DNA of 29,407 nt, from contig JBIOTQ010000066.1 of NCBI GenBank assembly GCA_044866075.1, positions 1-29,407 on the forward strand, in the 5' to 3' direction. Numbering within the stretch: position 1 is the first letter of the stretch; every line of letters begins with the position of its first letter. Positions 21,425 through 28,693 of this stretch are shown one piece after another. Source of the stretch: JBASRP01 sp044866075. Its GTDB lineage: Bacteria > Actinomycetota > AC-67. The translations under genes and the position numbers were made by a program. The notes below the pieces were generated by a model. That model searched no databases, was not told where the DNA came from, and worked only from the letters and a program-made list of their open reading frames with translations.

Positions 21425-23191
21425 ATGCGCACGCTAAGGCTCGCGCTGGCCCAGGTGGACCCCACCGTGGGAGATCTCGCGGGCAACGTGCGGCTGATGC
21501 GCCGCTGGCTCGCGAAGGCCGAGCGCGCGGGCGCCGAGGTGGCCGTCTTCCCCGAGCTCGCGATCACCGGCTACCCGCCGGAGGACCTCGTCTTCAAACC
21601 CGCCTTCGTCGCCGATAACCGCAAGCAGCTGAAGGCGCTCGCCGCCGGGACCGGAGATACCGCCGTCATCGTCGGGTTCGTCGACCACACGGACCTGGGC
21701 ATCCACAACGCCGCCGCGGTGCTGCAGCGCAAAGGGATACGCGGCGTGTACCACAAGGTCCTGCTGCCGAACTACGGCGTCTTCGACGAGATGCGGACGT
21801 TCACGCCGGGCGACCGCTACCCCATCTTCGTGATCGACGGCGTCCAGGTCGGCGTCAGCGTGTGCGAGGACGCCTGGATCGGCGACGGCCCGGTCCGCGA
21901 GCTCGCGCGCCGTGGTGCCGAGGTGATCGTCAACATCAACGCATCGCCCTACCACCTCAACAAAGGATTCGAGCGCCAGGTGCTCTTCCGGCAACGAGCG
22001 CGGGAGAACGAGGTCTTTTTCGCCTACCTGCAGACGGTCGGCGGCCAGGACGAGCTCGTCTTCGACGGCGACTCGCTCGTGTACGACCGCCACGGGAAGC
22101 TACTCGCGCGCGGCGCGCAGTTCGCCGAGGACTTGATCCTGGTCGACCTGGAGCTCCCGGACCGCGCGCGGCGCATCCCGCGCAGCGCGGAGGTGATCGA
22201 GCTGTCCCCGGCGCGGAAGCGCGCCGAGCCGCGGATCGAGCTCCCGATGCGCGTGCGACGCGCGATGGATCCGATCGAAGAGGTCTACAGCGCTCTGCTG
22301 CTCGGCACCCGCGACTACGTCCGCAAGAACGGCTTCGCGTCGTGCGTCCTCGGTCTCTCCGGCGGGATCGATTCGGCTCTCACCGCGGCCGTCGCGGCCG
22401 ACGCCGTCGGTCCTGAGAACGTGCTCGGCGTCGCGATGCCGTCGCGCTATTCCTCGTCGGAGTCGATCGAGGATGCGAAGGAGCTCGCCGGGAACCTCGG
22501 GATCGACTTCACGGTGATCCCGATCGCTGAGGTCCACGACGCGCTCCTATCAACCTTGTCCGAGCCGTTCGCCGGACGGGAGGCCGACATCACCGAGGAG
22601 AACCTCCAATCGCGCATCCGCGGGACGATCCTGATGGCGTTGTCGAACAAGTTCGGCCACCTCGTCCTCGCCACCGGGAACAAGAGCGAGATGGCGACCG
22701 GATACTCCACGCTGTACGGCGACATGGCCGGCGGCTTCGCTGTTCTGAAGGACGTGCCGAAGACGCTCGTATATGAGCTCGCGGCGTGGCGCAACGCGAG
22801 CGGCCCGTCCGCCGTCCCCGAACGCGTCTTCACCAAGGCGCCCACCGCCGAGCTGCGCCCGGGCCAGCTCGACACCGACTCGCTGCCCCCGTACGAGGTG
22901 CTCGATCCGATCCTGCACGCGTACGTCGAGGAAGACCGTCCTCTCGTTCAGATCGTCAAGATGGGATTCCCCGCGGACATCGTGAAGCGCGTCGTGGAGC
23001 TCGTCGATCGGGCGGAGTACAAGCGGCGGCAGGCTCCGCCCGGCGTGAAGATCACGCCGCGCGCGTTCGGTAAGGACCGCCGTCTCCCGATCACGAACTG
23101 GTTCCGCGAATGGATGCTGCCCGCGCCGGCGCGCGGGGCGCCCGGCGGACCACGCTCGCGTCCCTACGCGCGTCCCAGGAGGTCGCGATGA
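21425..23191 (+). CDS. nadE: NAD+ synthetase, glutamine-hydrolysing
   Basis: Makes NAD+ from deamido-NAD, ATP and glutamine. The 588-residue protein joins a nitrilase-type glutaminase (about 1-260) to an ATP-pyrophosphatase synthetase (about 280-560). The glutaminase triad is Glu44 (FPELAITGY), Lys111 (YHKVLLPNYGVFDE) and Cys147 (SVCEDAW). The synthetase P-loop is LSGGIDSA at residues 311-318, and LATGNKSEMATGYSTLYGDMAGG is the following conserved block (in two parts). The C-terminal tail after NWFREW is Ala/Pro/Arg-rich and looks nonconserved. The start ATG 21425 has a TAGCCT box seven bases ahead and is likely leaderless. Its stop overlaps the CBS gene by 4 bases. Confidence 0.95.
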   Translation: MRTLRLALAQVDPTVGDLAGNVRLMRRWLAKAERAGAEVAVFPELAITGYPPEDLVFKPAFVADNRKQLKALAAGTGDTAVIVGFVDHTDLGIHNAAAVLQRKGIRGVYHKVLLPNYGVFDEMRTFTPGDRYPIFVIDGVQVGVSVCEDAWIGDGPVRELARRGAEVIVNINASPYHLNKGFERQVLFRQRARENEVFFAYLQTVGGQDELVFDGDSLVYDRHGKLLARGAQFAEDLILVDLELPDRARRIPRSAEVIELSPARKRAEPRIELPMRVRRAMDPIEEVYSALLLGTRDYVRKNGFASCVLGLSGGIDSALTAAVAADAVGPENVLGVAMPSRYSSSESIEDAKELAGNLGIDFTVIPIAEVHDALLSTLSEPFAGREADITEENLQSRIRGTILMALSNKFGHLVLATGNKSEMATGYSTLYGDMAGGFAVLKDVPKTLVYELAAWRNASGPSAVPERVFTKAPTAELRPGQLDTDSLPPYEVLDPILHAYVEEDRPLVQIVKMGFPADIVKRVVELVDRAEYKRRQAPPGVKITPRAFGKDRRLPITNWFREWMLPAPARGAPGGPRSRPYARPRRSR

Positions 23192-23556
23192 ACGTTGCGG
23201 ATCTGATGTCGAAGCCCGCGTGCTTCGTCGACCCCGAAACGACGCTCGCCGAAGCCACGACCATGATGGGCGAGCAAAGGGTAGGGTCGGCACTCGTGAT
23301 GGAGGGCGAGCGACTGGCGGGCATCCTCACCGAGCGGGACATCGTGCGGGCGATGTCGAACGCGCACGACGCCCCGGCCCGGCCGGTCATCGAATGGATG
23401 TCGAAAAACCCGACGACGGCCACCGGCGAAACCCCCGTCCGCGAAGCGCTCCGCACGATGGTCGAGGGCGGCTTCCGACACCTTCCCATCGTCGAGGGCG
23501 AAACCGTCGTCGGCGTGCTGTCCATGCGGGACATCGCCAAAGCCCTCGCCGACTAA
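23188..23556 (+). CDS. CBS-domain pair protein
   Basis: A 122-residue stand-alone protein with two CBS domains, a Bateman module that commonly binds adenine nucleotides and related ligands. ATG 23188 overlaps the nadE stop and has AGGAGG at 23177-23182; a longer reading upstream lies within nadE. The first repeat reads DLMSKPACFVDPETTLAEA ... GILTERDIVRA and the second WMSKNPTTATGETPVREA ... GVLSMRDIAKALA, with the usual GI/VLTxRDI helix in both. Tight coupling to nadE suggests it could sense NAD, AMP or ATP levels, but the ligand is not known. Confidence 0.88.
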   Translation: MNVADLMSKPACFVDPETTLAEATTMMGEQRVGSALVMEGERLAGILTERDIVRAMSNAHDAPARPVIEWMSKNPTTATGETPVREALRTMVEGGFRHLPIVEGETVVGVLSMRDIAKALAD

Positions 23557-23736
23557 CAAATCGGGCCAACCCGGGTGGGTGTGGGGGGCGATCGCGTCCG
23601 TCGGGACAGCCTAGAAGGACGTTCGTCCTGACGCGTTTGATGTGTTCGCACCTTCCGGCCTCAACTTTTCTCGGGTACTTTCCGATGACCACAGAGAGTC
23701 ACCATTTGTACGCGCTTTGGGAAAGGGAGTAAGCGG

Positions 23737-23928
23737 ATGGCCCGGACGAGTACGGATCTCAGCAACATGGACACCTGCGGTCGCTGCGAGTCTCTGTTCG
23801 AGAACGGCACCGAGGTCTGCCCGTCCTGCAACACGCCGACGAAGTTCATGAGCTTCAAGTCGCGCGCCGAGTACGAAGTCGAGCAGTGGCGCCGCTACAA
23901 GGCGGACGCGACCGCGGCTTCCGTTTAA
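23737..23928 (+). CDS. Small zinc-ribbon protein
   Basis: A 63-residue protein with a zinc ribbon made of two CxxC knuckles (Cys14/Cys17 and Cys28/Cys31), followed by a charged helix (FKSRAEYEVEQWRRYKAD). ATG 23737 has GGGAAAGGGAG upstream. It is a single-gene unit: a 180-base gap precedes it, holding weak hairpins and a possible TACTTT -10 box at 23676-23681, and a strong terminator follows. It is of unknown function. The zinc ribbon could bind nucleic acid or a protein partner. Confidence 0.82.
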   Translation: MARTSTDLSNMDTCGRCESLFENGTEVCPSCNTPTKFMSFKSRAEYEVEQWRRYKADATAASV

Positions 23929-23945
23929 CGAAACGATCTTCCCCC

Positions 23946-23998
23946 CGGGCCTCGGGGGCGCTCGCTCACCAGGCGGTCGCCTCCGGGGCCGGTTTTTT
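23946..23998 (+). terminator. Intrinsic terminator of the small zinc-ribbon gene
   Basis: A GC-rich stem pairs 23946-23960 with 23978-23992 (one mismatch near the base, two G-U pairs) around a 17-base loop, followed directly by TTTTTT (23993-23998). It is the clearest factor-independent terminator in the window. Its loop holds CGCTCACC, which reappears in the panB leader. Confidence 0.85.
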
Positions 23999-24068
23999 GT
24001 TCCGGTTCTCCTGGATGACCGCGGGGGCGAGTTTCTGGCACGATAGAGACGCCAGGGGACCCGGCGAC

Positions 24069-24090
24069 CGGTGAGCGAGGGCGCTCACCG
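24069..24090 (+). promoter_or_regulatory. Hairpin in the panB leader
   Basis: A perfect 9-base stem, CGGTGAGCG - AGGG - CGCTCACCG, lies 27 bases upstream of the panB ATG and just ahead of the AAGGAGGG ribosome site. The left arm is also complementary to the loop of the terminator about 100 bases upstream. A control role is possible but unproven. Confidence 0.4.
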
Positions 24091-24117
24091 CGAGGGCCTC
24101 TAGGAAGGAGGGCTCCG

Positions 24118-24909
24118 ATGCCCGTCTCTATCCACGACCTCCGGGCGATGAAGGCCCGCGGTGAACGGTTCGCGATGCTGACCGCCTACGACCACCCGAC
24201 CGCCCAGATCCTCGACGAGGCGGGGATCCCCGTGTTGCTCGTCGGCGACTCGCTTGCGCAGGTGGTCCTCGGCTACGACTCGACGATCCCGGTCACGATG
24301 GACGAGATGCTCCACCACACCAGGGCCGTGACGCGCGGATCTCGCAACGCTCTGATCGTCGGCGACATGCCTTTCATGAGCTACCAAGCATCGGACGAGG
24401 ACGGCCTGCGCAACGCGGGACGCTTCCTGAAAGAGGGCGGCGCGCACGCCGTGAAGATCGAAGGGCCTCGGATCGAGCTCGCGGCCGCGATGTCGGAGCG
24501 GGGGATACCCGTGATGGGTCACCTGGGGCTCACGCCGCAGTCGGTGCACCTGTTCGGGGGGTACAAGGTCCAGGGCCGGAGCGAGGAGCAGGCGGATCGC
24601 ATCCGCATCTGGGCGAAGGAGCTCGAGGAGGCCGGCGCGTTCGCGCTCGTGCTCGAGTGCGTCCCGGCGTCGCTCGCCGCGACGGTCACCGCGTCGCTGT
24701 CGATCCCGACGATCGGGATCGGAGCCGGCCCAGACTGCGACGCGCAGGTGCTCGTCATACACGATCTCGTGGGGCTCACGCCGGGGCCGGCGCCCAAGTT
24801 CGTGAAGCGCTACGCCGACGTGCGGTCGCAGATCGCGGACGCGGCGAAAGCGTTCGCGCGCGAGGTCGCCGCCGGCGCGTACCCGGACGACGAGCACAGC
24901 TACTCGTAG
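24118..24909 (+). CDS. panB: PanB, ketopantoate hydroxymethyltransferase
   Basis: Converts 2-oxoisovalerate to ketopantoate with methylenetetrahydrofolate, the first step of pantothenate and CoA synthesis. ATG 24118 has a strong AAGGAGGG ahead and gives 263 residues. Family blocks are MLTAYDHPTAQILDEAG, VGDSLAQVVLGYDSTIPVTM, IVGDMPFMSY, AVKIEGP, MGHLGLTPQSVH and SIPTIGIGAGPDCDAQVLV, which span the TIM-barrel metal and substrate sites. No panC or panD is in the window. Its final 10 bases overlap the convergent GH13 fusion gene. In mycobacteria panB also lies near glnA2. Likely transcribed from a separate promoter with the leader hairpin described here. Confidence 0.96.
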   Translation: MPVSIHDLRAMKARGERFAMLTAYDHPTAQILDEAGIPVLLVGDSLAQVVLGYDSTIPVTMDEMLHHTRAVTRGSRNALIVGDMPFMSYQASDEDGLRNAGRFLKEGGAHAVKIEGPRIELAAAMSERGIPVMGHLGLTPQSVHLFGGYKVQGRSEEQADRIRIWAKELEEAGAFALVLECVPASLAATVTASLSIPTIGIGAGPDCDAQVLVIHDLVGLTPGPAPKFVKRYADVRSQIADAAKAFAREVAAGAYPDDEHSYS

Positions 24910-27029
24910 AAGACGACGCCCTCCCACGGCGCCAGCGCGAGCGCGCCGTCCAGCACGTCGCCGTCGCGTTCCCGACGCGTCCCGACCCGCACGCGACCGG
25001 AGACTCCGTCGATCGTCGCGGGCTCGTCGGCCAGGTTCAGGGCGACGACGGCACGGCCGCGACGCCACACGAGAACGTCCGGGGGACCGTCCAGGCATTC
25101 GGTGCGTGAGCCGGCAGTGCGATCCTCCCGGCGGAGAGCGATCAGATCCCTGCAGAGCCGCAGCACCGACCGGGGATCGGCGCGCTGATCCCCGACGTTG
25201 CACGCGGCGACGTCCCCGAAGGGCAGCCATGGTTCTACCCCCTCCGCGGTGAACCCGGCTCCCGGCCGGTGGCTCCAGGGCATCGGCGTTCGGGCCGGGT
25301 CACGCCCGGCGGACCCGCCGGCGCCGACCTTCTTCCCCAAGGGGTCGACCGAACGCTCGAGGGGGACGAGGGTGTCGGGCATGCCGATCTCGTCGCCGTA
25401 ATAAAGGAGCGGCGTCCCCGGAAGCATGAGCACGAGCATGAGGGCGCAGCGCACCTTGCGCTCGTCGCCTCCTCCCCAGCGGGTCGCCATCCGGGAGATG
25501 TCGTGGCTTCCTCCGTTCCAGACGGGCCACGCATCGAAGGGGAGGGCTTTCATCGTCGCGTCGATCACTTCGCGCATGCGGGGCGCGTTCAACGGCGCGT
25601 ACAGGAAGGGGATGTTGAACGCGAGGTGGAGCTCGTCGCCGGTGCCGTGGTAGGACGCCATCGTCGCCAGGTCGAGAACGTAGGTCTCCCCGACGAGCAC
25701 GCGCGGCTCATCGTAGGAATCAGCGACCGATCGCCAGCGCCGGATGATCTCGTGTGTCTGCGGCAGGTTCGCGCTATAGAGCTCGCGCTGCCCCCATGCT
25801 TGTTCCATGAACGAATCGTGTTCGGAGGCCGCGGGGTTGTCGCGGAGCAGGCGGTCCTTAACGAGCTTGTGGCAGACGTCGATCCGGAATCCGGCGATCC
25901 CTCGGTCGAACCAGAATCGCAATGCGCCCTCGATCGCGCCCCAGACGACGGGATTCCACCAGTTCAGGTCCGGCTGCGACTGCAGGAACGAGTGCATGTA
26001 GTACTGACCGGTCGCGGGATCGAACGTCCACGCGGGGCCGAAGAAATTGCTGATCCAGTTGTTCGGTTCGGATCCGTCGGGTTTGGGGTCGGCCCACACG
26101 TACCAGTCCCGCTTCGGGTCGTCGCGCGACGACCGGGAGGCGAGGAACCACGGGTGCCGGTCGCTCGTATGGTTCGGCACCAGATCGAAAAGCACACGCA
26201 TACCGCGGGCGGAGGCCTCGGCGACGAGATGCTCCACGTCGTCGAGCGTCCCGTACCGCGGGTCGACCGCCGTGTAGTCGGCGACGTCGTATCCCCAGTC
26301 GTCGTTCGGAGACGGCATGACGGGACTGACCCAGATCCCGTCCACACCCAGCCACACGAGGTGATCCAGGCGTGCGATGAGTCCGCGGATGTCGCCGACG
26401 CCGTCGCGGTCCGAATCTGCGAAGGAGCGCAGATACACCTGATAGAGCACGCCCTCGCGCCACCACGCGGATCCGTTCCGGTCTTCGACGACGACCGACG
26501 TGGTTTCGTCCTCCTCCGTTGTTCGTTCCTTCGACGCGCCCCCCGGTGGAGCCACGGGGACAGCGGGGAGTCGCGCCCAGAGGAATCCCTCGACCCGGGC
26601 GGCGGCCGCGGCACGCGCACGTTTGCGCACGATCGTGATCGCGCCGATGCGGACCCGCCCTCGAGGATCGGCGAGGGTGACGACGACGCCGCCCGGCTCC
26701 CACGCGGTCCAGAAGGATCCTGCGTCCCACGCGGCTCTCGTGATCCGCGACCAGGGCACGGTCCGCCGTGCGTGTCCCCGCGTGACGACGATGATCCCCT
26801 TGTCGTCGGCGAAGATGGCGTTCCGTCCCGCCAGGAAGCGCACCGCCAGGACGGCGGCGACGAAAACGGCGGCCAGTAAGGCGAACATGATCGCGACGGT
26901 CGCCCGGTCCGCGAGGAGCACGGGAACCGGGGCGAGGACGACCGCGGGGAGCGCAAGCAGCCACAGGCCGCGTAGGTCGGATCGCACGAGCTCGAGCGGC
27001 TCGGATGGATCCCGCATGGCGGGCGACAT
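24900..27029 (-). CDS. Membrane-anchored PH-like domain fused to GH13 alpha-glucosidase
   Basis: A 709-residue fusion. Residues 21-40 and 45-66 are hydrophobic helices; residues 68-150 look like a bacterial PH-type (bPH) beta domain. After a linker rich in Glu and Thr (about 165-182) comes a GH13 catalytic domain from WWREGVLYQVYLRSFADS at 189. GH13 landmarks are DLVPNH at 282-287, nucleophile Asp384 (GFRID), acid/base Glu448 (VGETY) and Asp510 (GSHD), so it should be active, in the oligo-1,6-glucosidase or alpha-glucosidase group. With two helices both ends should face the cytosol. No in-frame start stands before the GH13 WW motif, so this is a real fusion. ATG 27029 has TAATCT seven bases upstream. 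Substrate unknown. Confidence 0.86.
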   Translation of the reverse strand: MSPAMRDPSEPLELVRSDLRGLWLLALPAVVLAPVPVLLADRATVAIMFALLAAVFVAAVLAVRFLAGRNAIFADDKGIIVVTRGHARRTVPWSRITRAAWDAGSFWTAWEPGGVVVTLADPRGRVRIGAITIVRKRARAAAAARVEGFLWARLPAVPVAPPGGASKERTTEEDETTSVVVEDRNGSAWWREGVLYQVYLRSFADSDRDGVGDIRGLIARLDHLVWLGVDGIWVSPVMPSPNDDWGYDVADYTAVDPRYGTLDDVEHLVAEASARGMRVLFDLVPNHTSDRHPWFLASRSSRDDPKRDWYVWADPKPDGSEPNNWISNFFGPAWTFDPATGQYYMHSFLQSQPDLNWWNPVVWGAIEGALRFWFDRGIAGFRIDVCHKLVKDRLLRDNPAASEHDSFMEQAWGQRELYSANLPQTHEIIRRWRSVADSYDEPRVLVGETYVLDLATMASYHGTGDELHLAFNIPFLYAPLNAPRMREVIDATMKALPFDAWPVWNGGSHDISRMATRWGGGDERKVRCALMLVLMLPGTPLLYYGDEIGMPDTLVPLERSVDPLGKKVGAGGSAGRDPARTPMPWSHRPGAGFTAEGVEPWLPFGDVAACNVGDQRADPRSVLRLCRDLIALRREDRTAGSRTECLDGPPDVLVWRRGRAVVALNLADEPATIDGVSGRVRVGTRRERDGDVLDGALALAPWEGVVFYE

Positions 27030-27036
27030 GCGCAGA

Positions 27037-27046
27037 AGATTAGCCT
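27037..27046. promoter_or_regulatory. Overlapping divergent -10 boxes, GH13 fusion and LLM copy 2
   Basis: TAATCT on the minus strand (27037-27042) is seven bases from ATG 27029; TAGCCT on the plus strand (27041-27046) is eight bases from GTG 27055. The boxes share two base pairs, giving a 10-bp core AGATTAGCCT that could start both transcripts at or beside their start codons. Neither gene has a ribosome site here. Confidence 0.5.
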
Positions 27047-27054
27047 TTGTCGCC

Positions 27055-28305
27055 GTGAGGTTCGGAATCTTCTACGAGCACCAGCTCCCGCGCCCGTGGT
27101 CGCCGGACGACGAGCACCGGCTCCTGACGGACGCGCTGGACCAGATCGAGCTGGCCGACCGTCTGGGGATCGACTACGTCTGGGAGGTCGAGCACCACTT
27201 CCTCGAGGAGTACAGCCACTCGTCCGCGCCGGAGGTGTTCCTCGGCGCGGTGTCGCAGCGGACGAAGCGGATCCGGCTCGGCCACGGGATCGTGCAGTTG
27301 CCGGTCAACTTCAATCAACCCTCACGGATCGCGGAACGGATCGCGACGCTCGACCTCGTTTCGCACGGCCGCGTCGAGTTCGGCACCGGGGAAGCGTCCT
27401 CCGAGGTCGAGCTCGCCGGCTTCGGCATCTCACGCGAGACGAAGCGCGCGCAGTGGCACGAGGCGATCGACGCCATCACGCGCATGTTCGTCGAGCAACC
27501 GTTCGCCGGCTACGACGGCGATTGGGTGAAGATGCCGCCGCGCAACGTCGTCCCCAAGCCGTTGCAGAAACCACACCCGCCGTTGTGGGTGGCGTGCTCG
27601 CGGCGGGAGACGATCCACCTGGCGGCGCAGAAGGGCATCGGCGCGCTGTCGTTCTCGTTCATCGAGCCGGCCGAGGCGAAGGCGTGGGTCGAAGACTACT
27701 ACGCGACGATCGCGTCCGAGGAGTGCGTACCCGCCGGTTTCGCAGTCAACCCAAACATGGCAGTCGTAACGCCGTTCATGTGCCACCGCGACGAGGAGAC
27801 CGCGATCGATCGGGGACTCGACGGCGGCCACTTCTTCGGCTACTCGCTGGGTCACTACTACGTCTTCGGCGACCACAAACCGGGCCGGACGAGCGTCTAC
27901 GACGAGTTCGAGCAGAACCGTTCCCTCTTCGGCTTCGATCGCGACGTCGCCGCGCAGACCGACGTGAATCTCGCCGCGCAGCTGTTCCAGCAGGCGCTCG
28001 GCTCGGCGCGCGGCGCCATCGGCACACCCGACCAGATCCGGGCGTTCGTCCGCGGCTACGCCGACGCAGGGGTCGATCAGGTGATCTTCGTCAGCCAGGC
28101 CGGACGGAACAGCCACGAGCACATCTGCGAATCCCTCGAGCTTTTCGCGACCGAAGTGATGCCGGAGTTCGCCGAGGCGGCCGACGAAGTCGAGCTCGCG
28201 AAGAACGAAGGTCTCGCGAAGGCGACGGAGAAGGCTCTCGCGCGGCGCGAACAGCCGCGGGAACCGCCCGACGACTACTTCGTCCGGGCGACCATGCAGG
28301 CCTGA
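27055..28305 (+). CDS. LLM-class (luciferase-like) flavin oxidoreductase, copy 2
   Basis: A 416-residue oxidoreductase of the luciferase-like family, longer than copy 1. The start is taken at GTG 27055 (VRFGIFYEHQLPRPW), where the first barrel strand begins; the open frame upstream overlaps the divergent GH13 gene. Typical elements are LADRLGIDYVWEVEHHFLEEYSHSSAPEVFLG (in blocks), QRTKRIRLGHGIVQLPV, NQPSRIAERIATLDLVSHGRVEFGTG and HPPLWVACSRRETIHLAA. The EHHF and EYSHSSAPEVF motifs place it with flavin-dependent bacterial-luciferase alkanal monooxygenase-like proteins. No cofactor or substrate can be fixed. Its 3' end is followed by the adenosyltransferase remnant. Confidence 0.88.
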   Translation: MRFGIFYEHQLPRPWSPDDEHRLLTDALDQIELADRLGIDYVWEVEHHFLEEYSHSSAPEVFLGAVSQRTKRIRLGHGIVQLPVNFNQPSRIAERIATLDLVSHGRVEFGTGEASSEVELAGFGISRETKRAQWHEAIDAITRMFVEQPFAGYDGDWVKMPPRNVVPKPLQKPHPPLWVACSRRETIHLAAQKGIGALSFSFIEPAEAKAWVEDYYATIASEECVPAGFAVNPNMAVVTPFMCHRDEETAIDRGLDGGHFFGYSLGHYYVFGDHKPGRTSVYDEFEQNRSLFGFDRDVAAQTDVNLAAQLFQQALGSARGAIGTPDQIRAFVRGYADAGVDQVIFVSQAGRNSHEHICESLELFATEVMPEFAEAADEVELAKNEGLAKATEKALARREQPREPPDDYFVRATMQA

Positions 28306-28311
28306 CGGCCG

Positions 28312-28541
28312 CTATCCGGGAGGATGAAGTGGCGTGAAGACGCCCTCCTCGCGCGAGCACGAACAGCAGATCCGCGAGCCTGTTGAGGTAGCGGAGAGGC
28401 TCCCCGTCGGGGAGCATGGCTTCGCGCGTTACCCCTGCGACGTGTCGCTTGCACCGGCGTACGATCGCGCGGCCTAGATCGGCCGCCGAAAAGAAGACCA
28501 GTCGTCCCATCGTCACCGGTTCGCGTGTAGATGCGGGGCAT
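28312..28541 (-). pseudogene. Decayed cob(I)alamin adenosyltransferase (PduO/MMAB type)
   Basis: Adenosyltransferases of this type put the 5'-deoxyadenosyl group on cob(I)alamin. ATG 28541 starts PRIYTRTGDDGTTGLLFGGR, a near-perfect family N-terminus. The frame then breaks: the next bases read, one frame over, ADLGRAIVRRCKRHVAG and later LRYLNRLADLLFVLARG, the family C-terminus. About 115 central codons are missing, so the gene has a large internal deletion with a frame change. After the LLFVLAR motif a third frame reads REEGVFTPLHPPG and stops at 28312-28314, perhaps a second frameshift. It is convergent with LLM copy 2. Cobalamin genes sit at the other end of the window. The 28542-28693 stretch beyond it shows no gene. 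Confidence 0.75.
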
Positions 28542-28693
28542 TGCGTCGCAGTGTTAATGCGCGGTTCGTCGCGCATCCGCCTCGCAAAAGCGACGTCCGG
28601 CACATCCCGGCAAGTCAAGATTTACCGGCCCTCTGCCGATGCTCGGAGTGATCATACGGACGCCATCGGTGTTCCTTTCTGGGGGAGGGCGCG

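Noticed and set aside
23612..23630. Small hairpin AGGAC-GTTC-GTCCT after the CBS gene
   Set aside because: Only five base pairs and no U-run; too weak to call a terminator.
24030..24050. Sigma-54-like element TGGCAC upstream of panB
   Set aside because: The matching -12 element is absent at the required spacing.
26453..26475. Separate start for a stand-alone GH13 enzyme inside the fusion
   Set aside because: The valines ahead of the WWREG motif are GTC codons; the first possible GTG falls inside the conserved motif.
26500..27054. Long upstream extension of the LLM copy 2 reading frame
   Set aside because: It runs antisense through the N-terminal part of the GH13 fusion, has low-complexity Arg/Ser/Thr composition and no domain; the family start is at 27055.
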